Shown one piece after another: positions 32,205-39,941 of a stretch of 64,000 bases of DNA (position 1 is its first letter; each line of letters begins with the position of its first letter). Under the pieces are notes generated by a model. It had not been told where the DNA came from, did no database searches, and saw nothing but the letters and a program-made list of their open reading frames with translations. Origin of the DNA: Paenibacillus terricola. GTDB taxonomy: Bacteria > Bacillota > Bacilli > Paenibacillales > Paenibacillaceae. Location of the stretch: positions 186,001-250,000 of the forward strand of contig NZ_JACXZA010000003.1 of assembly GCF_014779765.1 (NCBI RefSeq), in the 5' to 3' direction. The translations under genes were made by a program, and so were the position numbers.

Positions 32205-33050
32205 ATGCCAATGGAACAATCCGAACAGGAACGGCTCCATGAGTTAGCCCGCTTCCTGAAGTCACGCAGAGCCCGCCTCTCGCCTGAACAAGCTGGCCTG
32301 CCTCATACAAGCCGGAGACGCACACCGGGCCTTCGGCGCTCAGAAGTCGCTCAGCTGGCTTGGATCAGCGTTGACTGGTATACGAGACTTGAGCAAGGAC
32401 GAGACATTCAAGTGTCCGCTCAGGTGCTCGACAATATCGCCATCGCGCTGCAGTTGAATGCAACAGAGCGACGACATCTATATGTACTGGCCCTGCAGCA
32501 GCTGCCTGCTGACTACACACAATCTGTCGGCACCATTAGCCCGCTTCTTCAGCGATTCCTTGATCAGCAAGGAACGAGTCCAGCCCTGGTGACCGATCAG
32601 CAGCTAAACATTGTTGCTTGGAACAAAGCCTCTAATCTTATCTATGGTGACTACGAAGGGATGTCTCTCCGTGATCGTAATGCGCTCTGGCGAACATTCA
32701 CGTCCCCGTACATTAAACAATTGCTGCAAGAGAAATGGGAGATGCACGCAAGGCACCGCCTCGCCCAATTCCGCGCTAATTACGGCAAGTTCACAGGTGA
32801 TCCCGAGTGGATTGCGCTGATCGATGAGTTAAGCGACGTTAGCGAAGCTTTCCGAACATGGTGGCAGGAGCATGACGTGATTGTCGGACCCGAAGGCAAG
32901 AAAATCAACTACCACCCGACGGCAGGTCGGCTCGAATTCGACCAGCTTTCTTTTCTCGTATCGGATGCACCTGATCTCACAATCGTGATCAACATGCCGT
33001 CGAACGAAGAAACGTTTACTAGCGTTCAAGCGTTGCTGGCACAAGGATAA
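32205..33050 (+). CDS. Helix-turn-helix regulator with MmyB-like ligand-binding domain
   Basis: The 281-residue protein has an N-terminal XRE-type helix-turn-helix (about residues 8-80) of the kind found with MmyB domains: 'FLKSRRARLSPEQAGLP', 'RTPGLRRSEVAQLAWISVDWYTRLEQGRDIQVS'. A C-terminal MmyB-like PAS-related domain follows (about 100-270, 'ALVTDQQLNIVAWNKASNLIYGDY', 'WWQEHDV', 'HPTAGRLEFD'), which in relatives binds fatty-acid-like ligands. The ATG at 32205 is preceded by GGAAGGG; the longer frame from 32151 has no good site. Divergence from the DHA2 exporter points to local control. Confidence 0.9.
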   Translation: MPMEQSEQERLHELARFLKSRRARLSPEQAGLPHTSRRRTPGLRRSEVAQLAWISVDWYTRLEQGRDIQVSAQVLDNIAIALQLNATERRHLYVLALQQLPADYTQSVGTISPLLQRFLDQQGTSPALVTDQQLNIVAWNKASNLIYGDYEGMSLRDRNALWRTFTSPYIKQLLQEKWEMHARHRLAQFRANYGKFTGDPEWIALIDELSDVSEAFRTWWQEHDVIVGPEGKKINYHPTAGRLEFDQLSFLVSDAPDLTIVINMPSNEETFTSVQALLAQG

Positions 33051-33065
33051 CGTTCACTGTAGAGC

Positions 33066-33094
33066 TTGTAGTTGGAAAAACGATTTGTTATTAT
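33066..33094 (+). promoter_or_regulatory. Promoter of the glnS T-box leader
   Basis: TTGTAG (33066-33071) and TATTAT (33089-33094) are separated by 17 bases, placing the start of the leader RNA near 33101. Confidence 0.6.
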
Positions 33095-33100
33095 AGGTCC

Positions 33101-33400
33101 AATATGAATCACAAGCGATGATGAGAAGAGTAAGGAAAGCCGTTCTTCTACAGAGAGCCCCGGAAGCTGCGAAGGAGCGAAGAACGTTTCACTGAACCAA
33201 GCCTCTGAGCAGCATGCTGGAACCATTGACGGGGATGGCATGACGGGAGCTCCCGTTACAGAGCTAGAGTATAAGCATCGCCGGAGGCCGGTCATGCCGT
33301 ACTTGAAGAGATTAATATGGCGACATATTAATGAACCTGGGGTGGCACCGCGACGAGTTCGCCCCCAAGACCATACGTCTTGGGGGTGAGCTTTTTTTGT
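33101..33400 (+). promoter_or_regulatory. T-box riboswitch upstream of glnS, putative specifier CAA (Gln)
   Basis: The leader has the features of a T-box: the stem I start (GAAGAGTAAGGAAA), the AG-bulge region (AGAGAGCC), the conserved T-box motif at about 33333-33352 (GAACCTGGGGTGGCACCGCG) and a terminator. The terminator has arms 33362-33371 and 33377-33386 and a T run at 33392-33398. In stem I the helix CGTTCTT/AAGAACG closes the upper side and AGAG/CTCT the lower. The specifier strand just before CTCT reads GAAC-CAA-G, giving glutamine codon CAA, which agrees with the gene downstream. Uncharged tRNA-Gln should prevent termination. Confidence 0.88.
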
Positions 33401-33437
33401 CGGATTGCAACTTCATGTTCTTAAGGAGGCGCCAGCC

Positions 33438-35129
33438 ATGAGTAATGAGAAAGAGTATGTAAACGAGCATTTTCTAGACCGTCTAATCCGTGAAGAGCTT
33501 GAATATTCCCCGTTCGATCGCGAGATGTGCACGCGTTTCCCGCCGGAGCCCAATGGCTATTTGCATATCGGCAGCGCTTATGCGATTCATACGAATTATA
33601 CGATGGCACACAAGTACGGCGGCAGCTTCCATCTACGATTCGACGATACGAATCCTCTGAAGGAAGATCTCGAATACGTGAATGCCATCATCGGGGATAT
33701 CAAGTGGCTGGGTTATGATCCAGGCGAACACATCTATTATGGCTCTGATTACTCGGAGACGTTCTATAACGCAGCAGTGACATTGATCAAACGCGGCAAA
33801 GCATACGTCTGCGATCTAACAGCGGAAGAAATGGTAAGTTATCGCGGAACGCTGACCGAACCTGGACGGAACAGTCCTTATCGCGATCGAACCGCGGAGG
33901 ACGATCTTGATCTGCTGGCGCGTATGCGCAACGGCGAGTTCCCGAATGGGTCTAAGACCGTTCGTGCCCGTATCGATATGAGCTCGCCGAATATGAATCT
34001 ACGCGATCCCGTATTGTATCGGATCATACATGCAGAACATTATCGAACGGGTAATGAGTGGTGCATCTATCCGATGTATGATTTTGCCCATCCGATCCAG
34101 GACGCCATTGAAGGCATCACCTATTCCCTCTGCTCGATTGAGTTCAAGGATCATCGGCCGTTGTATGAGTGGGTGCTGAATGAGCTGGGTATCGCAAGTC
34201 CGCCGCGGCAAAGGGAATTCGGTCGACTGAACTTAACAGGCGTCGTCACAAGCAAACGGTTCTTGCGGACGTTAGTACGCGATGGCCATGTCGATGGCTG
34301 GGATGATCCTCGGCTTCCTACGCTGCAAGGGCTCCGAAGAAGAGGTTTTACGCCCTCAAGCATTCGCAGCTTCGTGGAAGCGATTGGCGGCATCCGCACG
34401 GAGAGCACGATCGATATTTCGCTGTTGGATCATTGTCTGCGGCAGGATTTGAAGGAAACAACGGTCAGCGTCATGGCGGTCATGCATCCTTTGAAGGTAG
34501 TCATCACGAACTACCCGGAAGATACGACCGAGATGCTGCCTATCGAGAACAACAGTGACAATAAAGCGCTGGGGTCGAGGGAAGTGCCTTGGAGCCGAAC
34601 GCTCTATATCGAGCGCGACGATTTCATGGAGATACCTGTACCAGGTTTCCATCGACTTATACCTGGTGGCGAAGTTCGGCTGAAGGGCGCATATTTCATT
34701 CGCTGCGAGGAAGTCATTAAGGACCCGGATACGGGAGAAGTGATCGAGCTGCACTGTACGTACGATCCGATTACGAAGAGCGGAACCGGGTTCACTGGCC
34801 GCAAAGTAAAAGGGACCATCCATTGGGTGTCGGCAGATCATGCGAAGAAAGCGGATGTTCACCTATACGATAAGCTGTTGTTGGAACAAGATATTTCGAA
34901 GCGTGACAGCGGCGAATGGGCGCAGCTCATCAATCCTGAATCCAAGGTGATTGTTAGCGATATGCTCATCGAGCCATATGTTGCTGCTGCTGTGCGTACG
35001 GATAAGGAGTTAAGATTTCAATTCATGCGGCACGGTTACTTCTGTGTGGATGCGAAGCTGACGAACGATGAACGAATGACGTTCAACCGCATTGTGCCGC
35101 TGAAAGACAGCTGGAATCGGAAGGGGTAG
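33438..35129 (+). CDS. glnS: Glutaminyl-tRNA synthetase
   Basis: The 563-residue class I synthetase has the GlnRS pattern 'FPPEPNGYLHIGSAYAI' (HIGH box as HIGS), 'LRFDDTNP', 'YPMYDFAHPIQDAIEGITYSLCSIEF' and 'VVTSKRFL' (KMSKS equivalent). A C-terminal anticodon-binding beta-barrel part follows ('ALGSREVPWSRTLYIERDDFME'). It charges tRNA-Gln with glutamine directly. The ATG at 33438 has AAGGAGG 8 bases upstream; an earlier in-frame TTG at 33405 lies inside the terminator region and is rejected. It is preceded by a T-box leader. Many Bacilli lack GlnRS and make Gln-tRNA through GluRS and GatCAB, so this is probably an acquired gene. Confidence 0.95.
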   Translation: MSNEKEYVNEHFLDRLIREELEYSPFDREMCTRFPPEPNGYLHIGSAYAIHTNYTMAHKYGGSFHLRFDDTNPLKEDLEYVNAIIGDIKWLGYDPGEHIYYGSDYSETFYNAAVTLIKRGKAYVCDLTAEEMVSYRGTLTEPGRNSPYRDRTAEDDLDLLARMRNGEFPNGSKTVRARIDMSSPNMNLRDPVLYRIIHAEHYRTGNEWCIYPMYDFAHPIQDAIEGITYSLCSIEFKDHRPLYEWVLNELGIASPPRQREFGRLNLTGVVTSKRFLRTLVRDGHVDGWDDPRLPTLQGLRRRGFTPSSIRSFVEAIGGIRTESTIDISLLDHCLRQDLKETTVSVMAVMHPLKVVITNYPEDTTEMLPIENNSDNKALGSREVPWSRTLYIERDDFMEIPVPGFHRLIPGGEVRLKGAYFIRCEEVIKDPDTGEVIELHCTYDPITKSGTGFTGRKVKGTIHWVSADHAKKADVHLYDKLLLEQDISKRDSGEWAQLINPESKVIVSDMLIEPYVAAAVRTDKELRFQFMRHGYFCVDAKLTNDERMTFNRIVPLKDSWNRKG

Positions 35130-35148
35130 TCTGCGTAAGAAATAAAAT

Positions 35149-35233
35149 AACGGTTGCTATGGATGCCTTTGGTGAGGAATCAACCGATTCAGGATGTGAA
35201 TCCACCAAATAAAGCTTCCATGCAACCGTTACG
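35149..35233. terminator. Long imperfect palindrome between glnS and bshB2, possible bidirectional terminator
   Basis: The ends TAACGGTTGC-T-ATGGA (35149-35164) and TCCATGCAACCGTTA (complement, about 35218-35232) pair with one bulge. An inner TTTGGTG/CACCAAA pair adds to the stem. The element fills the space between two converging genes but lacks a T run, so termination is inferred from place and structure. Confidence 0.5.
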
Positions 35234-35249
35234 GTTTACAACACAATGA

Positions 35250-35918
35250 TTAGTCGTTAAATCTGTACGTCCAGAAGCGCTCCATGCCGAAGCGGTCTTC
35301 CAGTTCTTTATCCGACAGCTTGTTCTTCCCCATCAGTTCAGGCGCTTGGAATTGGGAACGGTGCGCTCTAATGGAATCGATCTTGTTCTTCAAGAAGCCT
35401 CTTACGTCGACAATCGTGTCTGGGCGCCCGATGTCCTCTACCGTATTCTTGGCGAATGCCATGCATTGGACAATCGGCCGCTCTTCCTTCGGCATTGCTG
35501 CAACTACCCGAACAACCGCTGCACCAGTGGCATCATGGTCAGGATGAACGCTGTAGCCAGGATAGAACGTAATGATCAAGGAAGGACGAAGCTCCTGAAT
35601 GAGCTCGCTGATTTTCCCGTCCAGCAGCTGCGGCTCCTCGAACTCGATCATTTTGTCATGGAATCCGAGAAGTCTCAAATCTTCAATGCCGATAGCCTTG
35701 CAGGATGCCTTTAGTTCCTCGAGGCGAATGGCTGGCAGCGTAACCCGATTGGCAAAAGGCGGAACGCCCATATTACGCCCCATCTGGCCCAACGTCAGAC
35801 AAGCGTACGTTACTTTGGCGCCATTATAAACATGAATAGCCAGCGAGCCGGATGCGCCGAACGCTTCATCATCCGGATGCGGCAGCACGACGAGAATTTG
35901 TTTGTGCGTATGCGTCAT
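35250..35918 (-). CDS. bshB2: Bacillithiol biosynthesis deacetylase BshB2 (PIG-L family)
   Basis: The 222-residue protein has the LmbE/PIG-L zinc site 'LPHPDDEAFGASG' near residues 12-24 and 'YPGYSVHPDHDATG' near 145. This family removes the acetyl group from GlcNAc-malate during bacillithiol synthesis. It lies 23 bases after the yojF gene, the same pair as yojF-yojG(bshB2) in Bacillus subtilis, which strengthens the name. The ATG at 35918 is preceded by a purine-rich GGAGGAG site. Confidence 0.92.
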   Translation of the reverse strand: MTHTHKQILVVLPHPDDEAFGASGSLAIHVYNGAKVTYACLTLGQMGRNMGVPPFANRVTLPAIRLEELKASCKAIGIEDLRLLGFHDKMIEFEEPQLLDGKISELIQELRPSLIITFYPGYSVHPDHDATGAAVVRVVAAMPKEERPIVQCMAFAKNTVEDIGRPDTIVDVRGFLKNKIDSIRAHRSQFQAPELMGKNKLSDKELEDRFGMERFWTYRFND

Positions 35919-35941
35919 AAGATAAGTCTCCTCCTCTTCCC

Positions 35942-36286
35942 TTAGAACGGTTGCTTGCTGAGCTGCAAGGCAACAACGAGCTTCCCTTGACCATCATGGC
36001 CGGCCATGATCAGTCTCTCCGTATCTTGTTCCTCATAGTGCGTCAGCCCCTCGGTGTAGATCCACCCGAGCTCCATTTTTAACCCAATCCGATAGGGGCC
36101 TTCGCCTGAAATCGCACCATGGCCGAAACGGACCTTTGTATTCGTAATAACGATCGAAGCCGGGTGCTTGTTGCTATCGAAATGTGCAGCATAGGCTCCA
36201 TTTGTCATCTCCAGATGAATATATAGGTCCTGATTCCTCAAGGCATCAATTCTTGCTTGAATGTCTGATTTATTAATAAGCTCCAT
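35942..36286 (-). CDS. yojF: YojF-family protein (DUF1806)
   Basis: The 114-residue soluble protein ('MELINKSDIQARIDAL', 'YIHLEMTNGAYA', 'YRIGLKMELGWIYTEGLTHYE') matches the YojF family found next to bshB2 in Bacilli. Function is unknown; an accessory role in bacillithiol metabolism is inferred only from the constant pairing. The ATG at 36286 has AGGAGG 7 bases upstream, better than the upstream start 12 codons earlier. Confidence 0.85.
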   Translation of the reverse strand: MELINKSDIQARIDALRNQDLYIHLEMTNGAYAAHFDSNKHPASIVITNTKVRFGHGAISGEGPYRIGLKMELGWIYTEGLTHYEEQDTERLIMAGHDGQGKLVVALQLSKQPF

Positions 36287-36656
36287 CACAGCGCCTCCTA
36301 AACTGACCACTTGTACATGCAAACACTACTTACAAAAGCATAGCTTAAATTAAAAGGAAGGGCAACGTTGCAGCTCGTCTAACAACCATTCTATGCTTTA
36401 TTTCTCGCGTATGTTTGGGGTAATGGTTACTGGATTGTACCATTCGAAAGTGATAACAGTGTTTGGTTGGGTGGGTAGGTGGCGGATTGCGGCGAGGGTA
36501 GCGGGCATCCGGCAGCTAGCGATCGTTGTTGTATCTAACAATTAAGCAGGCCATTGAGATAACTCGACGGCTTGTTGGACTTCCTTTTATTGCGAACAAT
36601 GCGTACAATACTATCAAATCAATTCTAGCAGAAGCCCAGGAGGCGGTCGCCACAAT
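36287..36656. other. Intergenic stretch without a supportable gene
   Basis: The 370 bases between the divergent yojF and esterase genes hold the ribosome site of each gene (AGGAGG at 36638-36643 for the esterase). They also contain a G-rich patch near 36465-36510. No ORF, tRNA or clear hairpin is seen. Confidence 0.4.
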
Positions 36657-37664
36657 ATGACGCAAACTATACTTGCACAAGAACAAATCAACTACACCGG
36701 CAGGTTCGACTTCACCTCGCCAGATGGTCCCATATTCGCATGGTCAGGGTGTTCCGTTGCAATATCATTCCGAGGATCGGAGATTCATGCGAAGCTCAGA
36801 CCAGTCTTGCCCGAGATGGATGACAACTGGGTGAATATCACCATCGATAACCAAGAGCCCGTCCCGCTTCGGATCCATCGAACAGATAGCTATGTACTCG
36901 CTTCAGGTCTTAGCAATGAAGCACATACCGTCGTCATCTCCAAGCGGACTGAAGCGTTAGTTGGAGAGCTTCAATTTATGGGCTTTGAGCTCCCAGCAGG
37001 AACCGAACTTTTGCCGCCGCCAGCACGTCCGCAACGCAAGCTTCAGATCATTGGCGACTCCATCACGGCCGGTTATGGCAATGAAGCCGCAGGAATCGAA
37101 GATGGCTTCAAGCCTAGCCAGGAGAATCAATATTGGGCTTATGGCTCCATTACTGCTCGTAACCTGAATGCGGAGCTTCATATTACGGCGTGGTCGGGTA
37201 AAGGGATGTACCAGAACTACGGCGGCGAACGGGATGTTCAAATGCCGGAATTGTTCTTGCGCACACTGCCATCCAGCGCCGACAGCGCTTGGGATCTGCA
37301 GTCTTGGATACCGGATGCAGTCGTGATCAACCTCGGAACAAACGATTTCAGTGTCGACTCGCTTGACCCGGTTCTATACCGGCATACATATAGGGAGTTC
37401 CTTGGCACCATTCGCAACAGCTATCCGAATGCGTACATCCTCTGCACGATCGGGCCAATGAATCTGAAGCCTGTGCCTTATATACAAGAGATCGTGAACG
37501 AGCTTCAGCGCACAGCTGGCGACAAGCAGATTGGTTTCTTCGCTTACCCCGAACAGGATATTGAAGCGAATGGAATCGGCGGCGACTGGCACCCATCGCT
37601 TAAGACACATGCAAGCATGGCCGAACTGCTGACGAGGGAGCTGCGGGAGCGGTTGGGCTGGTAA
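36657..37664 (+). CDS. CE2-type SGNH carbohydrate esterase
   Basis: The 335-residue protein has an N-terminal jelly-roll domain (about residues 1-120, 'FTSPDGPIFAWSGCSVAISFRGSEIHAKL') followed by an SGNH hydrolase domain. The motifs are 'LQIIGDSITAGYGNE' (nucleophile Ser), 'VINLGTNDFS' (Asn) and 'GGDWHPSLKTHASMAELL' (catalytic His with the usual Asp before it). This two-domain order is typical of carbohydrate esterase family 2, which removes acetyl groups from xylan, mannan or other glycans. There is no signal peptide, so it probably acts on imported oligosaccharides. The AGGAGG lies 13 bases before ATG 36657, a long spacing. Confidence 0.88.
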   Translation: MTQTILAQEQINYTGRFDFTSPDGPIFAWSGCSVAISFRGSEIHAKLRPVLPEMDDNWVNITIDNQEPVPLRIHRTDSYVLASGLSNEAHTVVISKRTEALVGELQFMGFELPAGTELLPPPARPQRKLQIIGDSITAGYGNEAAGIEDGFKPSQENQYWAYGSITARNLNAELHITAWSGKGMYQNYGGERDVQMPELFLRTLPSSADSAWDLQSWIPDAVVINLGTNDFSVDSLDPVLYRHTYREFLGTIRNSYPNAYILCTIGPMNLKPVPYIQEIVNELQRTAGDKQIGFFAYPEQDIEANGIGGDWHPSLKTHASMAELLTRELRERLGW

Positions 37665-37681
37665 TCGAATAGGCATTACAG

Positions 37682-37710
37682 GAAACGCACCAGCTCAAGC
37701 GGTGCGTTTC
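37682..37710. terminator. Hairpin between converging esterase and argS genes
   Basis: GAAACGCACC (37682-37691) pairs with GGTGCGTTTC (37701-37710) around a 9-base loop. A short T-rich end follows on the plus strand. It probably serves both converging genes. Confidence 0.65.
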
Positions 37711-37716
37711 TTAGTG

Positions 37717-39582
37717 CTACAAACGATTTGGTGTGGGCAATCCCAATACAGTGAGCGCGTCGGCAATCGTTTCTTTGAACTTCAAGGTGAGCCACAGTCT
37801 GAGCGGAAGCTTGTGTTCATCTGCTCTCAGAATCGGGCAGGCAGCATAGAAGTTGTTGAACAAGGTCGCCAGCTCATGCGCGTAATTGCAGATAAGGTTC
37901 GGAGAAAGTTCGCGGCCTGCTATGTGCAGCGTATCCTGCCAGATCGCGATTTGTCTTAGCAGCGCATATTCCGCCTTCTCGAGCTGATCGAAATGAACAG
38001 GCACGTGTGGCTTTCTATTAAACTCAGTCTCAGCCCTGCTTATGATGTTGGCAGCACGCGCATAAGCATACATCAAATACACGCCCGTGTTGCCCGTCAC
38101 TTCAGTCGCCTGCCCGATATCGAACACTACTTCGGTCGCCAGATTAAAGCGGAGCAGATAGTAACGAATCGCAGCAGCTGCAATGACTCTGCTGGACAGA
38201 CCCGTTGTATCCGAACGCTTGTTATCGATAATCGTCTCCATCCGATCCAGCAGATCAGCAATTTTGATGCCAATGCCTTGTCTTCCGGACATCGCATAGG
38301 ACGTCTTGCCATCGGATGTGTCGATCCCCAGCTCCTCGGCTGCGCCAGGACTTAACGAAACGACGCCGTAACTAACATGCCGCAGCTGTTCGGCATGCTC
38401 CGTATAACCCAGCAGATCCAGCGCCTGCTTCACCATCGCTTGCGGATATTCTTGACGATGATCGATGACGTTGATCACCATATCTGCTTTGCCGTATGTG
38501 CCGTTCGTTCCAGCTACACTCGTTGTCGACAACCCTTCGCCGAAGCTTGCATACTTGAAATCCCTCTCCAGCAAACCAAACTTCCATAGATGATAAGCAA
38601 TATCTTTAGCCGTATAGGTCAGGATGCCATTGGAGCGAACAAGAACTTTATCTGCGCTGTAATCGGAATCCTGAGTTTCCTCTTCCACACCCGATTGCTT
38701 TAATACCCAGCACCCTTCCAGCTTCCCAGCCGTTTCTTTATAAAAATGCTTCGTTCCCTTTAACAACTCAAACGCGGATGCCCAGAATCCTTCCCTTACG
38801 ATGCTGCTCTCCCAGACAAGAAGATCATACCGAATGCCGAACGCAGCCATCTCAATGAGATGCTCCCGCACAATTCGCTCCGCGACGAGCAGACCGACCC
38901 ACGATAAGTTCTCGTCTCCTTCTTCTACCGAATGAAGCGTGTTCGTCCGATGCTCAAGCATTAACGGGTTACGCTGGTACTCCCGATTCACGCTCGAATA
39001 AATGTCCCAGCAGTAGTCGCCGAAACGAGTATGCCCCTTCTTGTGAGGAATGTGCAGCAGCCCTACTACCGTATCCGCCAGCTGATTGCCCAGATCATCA
39101 ATGTAATTATGCACTTCGACCTCATGACCGGTTCTTCTCATCAGCCGCACGAGCGCATCCCCGATGCAAGCATTTCTTAAGTGGCCGACATGGGCAGACT
39201 TGTTCGGATTGATCGAAGTATGCTCAATGACGACCTTCTCAGCCGTTCCGGCAGGCAGCTTGAATTCTCTCTGCGCCCATTCCTTCCAGTCGATATACAG
39301 ATTAATGAACCCAGGCGTAGCCACCTCAATCCGATGAATCAACTTCTCGACATTGCCATCCTGCTCCAGCTTCGCCTTCAACATCGAGGCAATTTGAATG
39401 GGCGCCTTCCTCAGCATCTTAGCGAGCAGCATCGCAGCATTCGTCGCATAATCGCCATGCTCAAGATGGGCGGGTTGTTCAATTTGGACACGAATAAGTT
39501 GGCCATGAACCTCGATCCCCAGCTCCTCCAATAGTTCCTTCACAGACTTCTCAACGCTTGTTACAATCAACTGGCTTATCAA
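37717..39582 (-). CDS. argS: Arginyl-tRNA synthetase
   Basis: The 621-residue protein has the ArgRS N-terminal Add1 domain (about residues 1-90, 'HLEHGDYATNAAMLLAKMLRKAP'). The class I catalytic core has 'NPNKSAHVGHLRNACIGD' (HIGH box as HVGH) and 'AMSGRQGIGIKIADLLDR' in the KMSKS position. The helical DALR anticodon-binding domain ends with 'YAHELATLFNNFYAACPIL' and 'LRLWLTLKFKETIADALTVLGL'. It charges tRNA-Arg. A T-box leader with an Arg specifier lies upstream. At 621 residues it is longer than the usual bacillar ArgRS (about 555) and could be a second copy in this genome. Confidence 0.95.
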   Translation of the reverse strand: MISQLIVTSVEKSVKELLEELGIEVHGQLIRVQIEQPAHLEHGDYATNAAMLLAKMLRKAPIQIASMLKAKLEQDGNVEKLIHRIEVATPGFINLYIDWKEWAQREFKLPAGTAEKVVIEHTSINPNKSAHVGHLRNACIGDALVRLMRRTGHEVEVHNYIDDLGNQLADTVVGLLHIPHKKGHTRFGDYCWDIYSSVNREYQRNPLMLEHRTNTLHSVEEGDENLSWVGLLVAERIVREHLIEMAAFGIRYDLLVWESSIVREGFWASAFELLKGTKHFYKETAGKLEGCWVLKQSGVEEETQDSDYSADKVLVRSNGILTYTAKDIAYHLWKFGLLERDFKYASFGEGLSTTSVAGTNGTYGKADMVINVIDHRQEYPQAMVKQALDLLGYTEHAEQLRHVSYGVVSLSPGAAEELGIDTSDGKTSYAMSGRQGIGIKIADLLDRMETIIDNKRSDTTGLSSRVIAAAAIRYYLLRFNLATEVVFDIGQATEVTGNTGVYLMYAYARAANIISRAETEFNRKPHVPVHFDQLEKAEYALLRQIAIWQDTLHIAGRELSPNLICNYAHELATLFNNFYAACPILRADEHKLPLRLWLTLKFKETIADALTVLGLPTPNRL

Positions 39583-39599
39583 TGAATACCCTCCCCTTG

Positions 39600-39848
39600 G
39601 AAAATAAAAAAAGCTTCCGTCTCTATAAAAGAGACGAAAGCTTCTGCATTCGCGGTACCACTCTTGTTGTTAAACTTGCGTTTAACCACTCATAAGATAA
39701 CGGTCTTCGCCGTGACTTCCTACTGCTTGATTCAGAAGTCATTCTCATGGGTCCGCTTCACTGTTCACGCAGTACCGGTTCTCACCAATCCCGGCTCTCT
39801 TGGACTTGCATGCGCAGTTACTCTCCCAATCCTTGAATTTCATGTATT
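39600..39848 (-). promoter_or_regulatory. T-box riboswitch upstream of argS, putative specifier CGG (Arg)
   Basis: On the minus strand the leader contains a stem I start (TGGGAGAGTAACTG), an AG-bulge stretch (AAGAGAGCC), the T-box motif AAGAGTGGTACCGCG at 39665-39651 and a terminator. The terminator has arms 39643-39631 and 39623-39611 and a T run below 39611. The specifier strand just before the CCCA that pairs with TGGG reads GAAG-CGG-A, giving Arg codon CGG. The same GAAN-codon-purine layout is seen in the glnS leader of this window. Confidence 0.88.
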
Positions 39849-39854
39849 GGATAA

Positions 39855-39882
39855 AGTATATCCGAACATTCAGAAAAGTCAA
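39855..39882 (-). promoter_or_regulatory. Promoter of the argS T-box leader
   Basis: TTGACT (39882-39877) and TATACT (39860-39855) on the minus strand are 16 bases apart. Confidence 0.7.
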
Positions 39883-39941
39883 TCTATAATATGTCGTTCA
39901 AAAAAGTCCCTTTTGATCGCGAACTATAAGTTCCATTTTAT

